Of a stretch of 54,637 nucleotides of DNA, positions 52,202 through 54,637 are shown piece after piece. The position numbers and the translations under genes were made by a program. The stretch covers positions 1-54,637 of the forward strand of contig DAIDIE010000034.1 of assembly GCA_027459505.1 (NCBI GenBank), in the 5' to 3' direction. Numbering within the stretch: the first letter of the stretch is position 1; each line of letters begins with the position of its first letter. This stretch comes from Acidobacteriota bacterium (GTDB lineage: Bacteria > Acidobacteriota > Terriglobia > Terriglobales > SCQP01). The notes under the pieces are model-generated. The model saw only the letters and a program-made list of their open reading frames with translations. It had not been told where the DNA came from and searched no databases.

Positions 52202-52870
52202 ATGCCCGCTATGAACGGAGCCGAATTCGTAGAACAACTGCAACGTGAAATGGACGCCGTACTGGCCAAGCTGGACACCGTTCCAGTCGCCCCTCCGGGT
52301 CAGGAGTATGCCAGCGCCATTCAGGAACTGCTGAAGATCGCGCTCAAGAGCGAGTTGGAGGCCAGCGAGATGGCCGCGCTCTGGATGTCCACCACGCCGG
52401 AACTTGATGTGAAGTTGGCGCTGGCGCGGCAGTGCGGAGACGAGGCCCGCCACTTCCTGATGATTCAGCAGCGGCTGCAGCAGCTTGGAGTGGAAGCGCG
52501 CAACCTGAATCCGGTGGCGCATGGGTATTCGCCCCTTTACCACTATTTGCGGACACTGCATTCGACCGCCGAACGGCTGGCGGCGGGACAGTTTGCGCGC
52601 GAAGGGATTGCGCAGAAGGTCAACCTGCAGTTCATTGCCTACGTGGAGCAGTCCGGGGACGAGCAGACCGCCCGCATGTTCCGGGAAACGATTGCGCCGG
52701 AAGAGGACGCGCACCACGAGTTTGCGGTTCGCATGTTGCAGAAGTACGCCAATACCCCCGACGCCCAGGAGAAGGCCCGCGCCGCCATGCACAAAACGCT
52801 CTCACTGGCTGACGAGTTGCGCGAGGTGGCGGCGGAGCGCACCGGGGCGGCGGTGATTCCCGCATCCTAA
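52202..52870 (+). CDS. Ferritin-like diiron protein
   Basis: A 222-residue helical protein with two ExxH motifs: Glu81-x2-His84 (GDEARHF) and Glu168-x2-His171 (EEDAHHEF). Glu51, Glu53, Glu56 and Glu124 are further candidate ligands, so a four-helix diiron bundle is likely. An in-frame ATG at 52211 has a better spaced AAGGG and may be the real start. Family resembles small ferritin-like proteins of unknown function in Acidobacteriota; hydroxylase, oxidase and iron storage are all possible. Two more genes follow closely on the same strand (37 bp, then a 4-nt overlap) and form an apparent operon. Confidence 0.8.
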   Translation: MPAMNGAEFVEQLQREMDAVLAKLDTVPVAPPGQEYASAIQELLKIALKSELEASEMAALWMSTTPELDVKLALARQCGDEARHFLMIQQRLQQLGVEARNLNPVAHGYSPLYHYLRTLHSTAERLAAGQFAREGIAQKVNLQFIAYVEQSGDEQTARMFRETIAPEEDAHHEFAVRMLQKYANTPDAQEKARAAMHKTLSLADELREVAAERTGAAVIPAS

Positions 52871-52906
52871 ACAACCTCCAGAAAGCACCTCTCAATAGCT
52901 ACTGCG

Positions 52907-53479
52907 ATGAGTTCTCCCGCTTCCCAAACATCCGCTGAAACCACCCTGCCGCGCGTCGCCGTCATTGGCGCGGGAGCACTCGGTGAATTGCTGGCCGGAC
53001 GGGTGGCGTTAGCCGGCTATGAGGTGGTGCTGGAAGATCTTTTACCCTCCTCGCTGCGCCGCGCGCAGGGCGGCATCGAAGCCGGACTGGCCGATCATGC
53101 GGAATCGCGGCAAGCGCTCGCCCGCCTGCGCTATGCCAGCTCCCTGCACGAGGCGGTCAGCAACGCCGGCTTGATCATCGAGGCGCTTCCCGATGAGATG
53201 GAAAGCAAACTCGAGATTTTGACCACGCTCGACAAGATGGCGCCTCCGCAAACGGTCATCGCCATTACTGGCGAGCGGCTCAGCATCAGCGAACTGGCGG
53301 AGTTTACCTATCGCGCCGGGCGCTGCTTTGGACTGCAGATGACTCGAGAGGCATCCCCCAGCCTGCAGATCACAAGAGCCGAACAGACCAGTAGCTCGAC
53401 ATGGGAAATGGCCCGCACACTTGCGGCGCGTCTGCAACTCCCCGTGCGCGAAATTCCCGACCGCCCTTACGCCCCATGA
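52907..53479 (+). CDS. Stand-alone Rossmann domain of 3-hydroxyacyl-CoA dehydrogenase type, catalytic residues missing
   Basis: A 190-residue protein with the NAD-binding loop VAVIGAGALGELLAGR (about 18-33, GxGxxG) and the rest of the 3HCDH N-domain up to RDRP-like IPDRPYAP. The C-terminal dimerisation/catalytic domain is absent. Where dehydrogenases have NTSSLS the sequence reads TGERLS, and the catalytic His of HFFNP is replaced by Gln (GLQMTREA). It is therefore probably not a dehydrogenase and may bind NAD or a partner. The stop overlaps the start of the following membrane protein by 4 nt. Confidence 0.82.
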   Translation: MSSPASQTSAETTLPRVAVIGAGALGELLAGRVALAGYEVVLEDLLPSSLRRAQGGIEAGLADHAESRQALARLRYASSLHEAVSNAGLIIEALPDEMESKLEILTTLDKMAPPQTVIAITGERLSISELAEFTYRAGRCFGLQMTREASPSLQITRAEQTSSSTWEMARTLAARLQLPVREIPDRPYAP

Positions 53480-54237
53480 ACCGTTGGCGAACGATTGTTG
53501 CTCTGCTGCTGGCGGTGCCGCTGCTGCGCTATGGCGCGACCGCCCAAAGCGCCCCACCGCAGCGCGGGCATGAGCAAGAGACCAGCAGCGCGTCCGCCCC
53601 GGGCGCCCCGGATTCCGTTCCTCCCGCGGCGCGCACTCCTCAACCCTCTCGCGTTCCCCCGGCAGTGCGGAGCGCTCCCCACCCTCAGCCGGCGGTAGCG
53701 CCCTTTCACCTGAAGCCGCTGTTGCTGTGGGGTGGAGTGGGGCTGGCTTCCGGAATCGGCTTGGGAGTCGCCGCTGTTCGTGCGCAGGATGTGCCGGCGG
53801 GACAGCTCGGGGCGCATCGGCTGCGCGCCGGGTTGACCTACGGATTGATGGGAGCAAGTTTGGGGAGCGCATTGGCCTTGGCCCGTCAGCCGGATGCGCA
53901 GGAACCGCACCGCTTCTGGCTGGATCGCTGGAATACCCCGTTGTTTGTGGGGCTGGCGGCCACCCAGGTGCTCGATTACACCAGCACGCGCGACTTCCGC
54001 GAGCACAACCGCACCGAGTGGCTGCTTACGGACCGCATTGTGGATAACCGCGCCGCCCTGGTTGCCACCGAATGCACCGCCTGGGCCAGCGCCGTCGGCA
54101 TTGCCTACATCCTGCATCGCACCGGACATCACAAACTGGAACGGCTTTTCAGCGCCGGCTACATCACCATGGGCCTGGTCTCGGCGCATGCCAATTACCG
54201 CTACGCCACGACCGGTCACGATTTGTTTGGGGGGTAG
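53476..54237 (+). CDS. Exported or membrane protein of unknown function
   Basis: A 253-residue protein from ATG 53476, which overlaps the previous stop (ATGA); the open frame to 53401 lies within that gene and is not used. A signal-like N-terminus (MNRWRTIVALLLAVPLLRYG) precedes a long Pro/Ala/Ser linker. Hydrophobic segments then occur near 85-100 (LLLWGGVGLASGIGLGVAA), 120-140, 160-175 and 200-220. A polar segment with HRFWLDRWNTP and DYTSTRDFREHNRTEW joins them. It resembles small integral-membrane proteins; the family is not recognised. Coupling to the dead Rossmann protein and diiron protein implies a joint function. Confidence 0.72.
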   Translation: MNRWRTIVALLLAVPLLRYGATAQSAPPQRGHEQETSSASAPGAPDSVPPAARTPQPSRVPPAVRSAPHPQPAVAPFHLKPLLLWGGVGLASGIGLGVAAVRAQDVPAGQLGAHRLRAGLTYGLMGASLGSALALARQPDAQEPHRFWLDRWNTPLFVGLAATQVLDYTSTRDFREHNRTEWLLTDRIVDNRAALVATECTAWASAVGIAYILHRTGHHKLERLFSAGYITMGLVSAHANYRYATTGHDLFGG

Positions 54238-54401
54238 GCGGGGGACAGCGCAAACAGCTCACCGCGGACAGTGCACCGCTCACCGTATGGCGTTACCGTT
54301 GATCTGGCGTCGCGCTCGTCGGAAACGAGTTGTCAGTTGCCAGTTGCCGGTTGCCGGTGGGGCGTTGCAAGGAGTTGGCGACGCACATGACCTTGGCGCC
54401 G

Positions 54402-54428
54402 CCCACTCAACAAAAGACGTTGAGTGGG
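54402..54428. terminator. Hairpin between convergent genes (first)
   Basis: CCCACTCAAC-AAAAGAC-GTTGAGTGGG is a perfect 10-bp stem in the convergent interval; it has no T-run. Confidence 0.45.
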
Positions 54429-54462
54429 GCACCCGGTCACGTTGAAGGGTTGTCAGTTGCCG

Positions 54463-54490
54463 GTTGTCAGTTGTCCCTCCAACTGACAAC
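54463..54490. terminator. Hairpin between convergent genes (second)
   Basis: GTTGTCAGTTG-TCCCTC-CAACTGACAAC is a perfect 11-bp stem made from the local GTTGTCAGTTG repeat unit and its inverse. Confidence 0.45.
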
Positions 54491-54579
54491 TCGTCGGCGC
54501 CGCGTGGAATCCGCCGCGATGTGCGGTGAACTGTGAACTGTAAACTGTGAACTCTTCGTATGCGGCGTTCCGCCCGCGT

Positions 54580-54637
54580 TCACAGCTTGGGCAGGACCGG
54601 GTTGCGCGGGTCGCCTTCGCGGTAGATCTTGATGACC
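54580..54637 (-). CDS. 3' end of a gene running off the right edge
   Basis: The minus strand from 54637 reads VIKIYREGDPRNPVLPKL and then TGA at 54580-54582. Codon usage (GC-rich third positions, Lys/Arg/Pro mix) and position between a repeat region and the edge suggest a real C-terminus. Eighteen residues are too few to name a family. Confidence 0.5.
   Translation of the reverse strand, partial: VIKIYREGDPRNPVLPKL

Larger units (their letters stand above)
54238..54579. other. Convergent intergenic region rich in short repeats
   Basis: This 342-bp interval contains several units of GTTGTCAGTTGCC and variants (near 54328-54358 and 54449-54475). A block of GTGAACTGTGAACTGTAAACTGTGAACT (54526-54553), described by its 7-9-base steps, follows. 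Two perfect hairpins are also present. I see no gene. It has the look of simple-sequence slippage DNA plus terminators. Confidence 0.55.

Noticed and set aside
54238-54579. CRISPR array considered because of repeated GTTGTCAGTTGCC units
   Set aside because: Units are 13-20 bases, touching or irregularly spaced, without unique spacers, and no cas gene is nearby.

Overview
The window is GC-rich bacterial chromosome (roughly 60-63% GC by eye), almost certainly from an Acidobacteriota genome of the Terriglobia type. The basis is the combination of a large Oar-like TonB-dependent receptor with an N-terminal carboxypeptidase-regulatory-like domain, a CRTAC1-type FG-GAP/UnbV protein, a TldD/TldE pair, a DUF3857/transglutaminase TPR giant, and many orphan secreted proteins in short operons. 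Lineage is inferred from gene content; no rRNA is present. The only RNA gene recognised is a tRNA-Ser(GGA) at 13670-13759 (minus). I see no phage, insertion sequence, plasmid or CRISPR signature.

Layout. 1-5.0 kb: larE (nickel-pincer cofactor sulfur insertion), pyrF, selB (selenocysteine elongation factor) and pcm, all plus strand. 5.1-10 kb: a short-domain protein with a long basic disordered tail, an M16 peptidase (minus), rlmN, and a secreted orphan (minus). 10-13.5 kb: an orphan coupled to an RlmD/TrmA-type methyltransferase, a tiny FmdB-like zinc ribbon, and a LuxR-type regulator. 13.7-20 kb: tRNA-Ser with a possible 55-residue membrane peptide, ubiD, a coupled zinc-ribbon membrane protein and M50 protease, TM2 and DUF2752 membrane proteins, and recR. 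20.5-26.1 kb: a three-gene exported operon made of an S41-fold protein that has lost both catalytic residues, an S55-like peptidase and a propeller/FN3 protein. 26.5-35 kb: a nitrilase, the giant transglutaminase/TPR protein, and tldD-tldE. 35-46 kb: a glycosidase-like lipoprotein flanked by two paralogous secreted orphans, a parvulin/TPR/FG-GAP/UnbV fusion followed by a SCO1-like copper chaperone, a low-complexity exported protein, and two paralogous photosystem-assembly-like propellers, one with a TonB C-terminal domain. 45.6-51.2 kb: sugar-porter MFS, exported esterase and Oar-like receptor. 51.4-54.6 kb: a BioD-like P-loop protein, then a three-gene unit of ferritin-like diiron protein, catalytically dead hydroxyacyl-CoA-dehydrogenase Rossmann domain and membrane protein, and the 3' end of another gene at the right edge.

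The most distinctive non-coding signal is a family of about 182-bp dispersed intergenic elements (five copies: 1-140, 4794-5026, 8727-8921, 20245-20426, 38203-38384 minus). They start at CTAG, can fold into four successive hairpins, and end in GAGGC-CGT-GCCTC. Copy 3 exactly fills the space between the stop codons of two convergent genes. A second, shorter repeat family (4031-4083, 14109-14145, 31891-31940) ends, in two of its copies, in a related hairpin with the same CGT loop. Coordinates and reading frames come directly from the sequence. Family names rest on recognised motifs without any database search, and functional statements about the orphan operons are inference.
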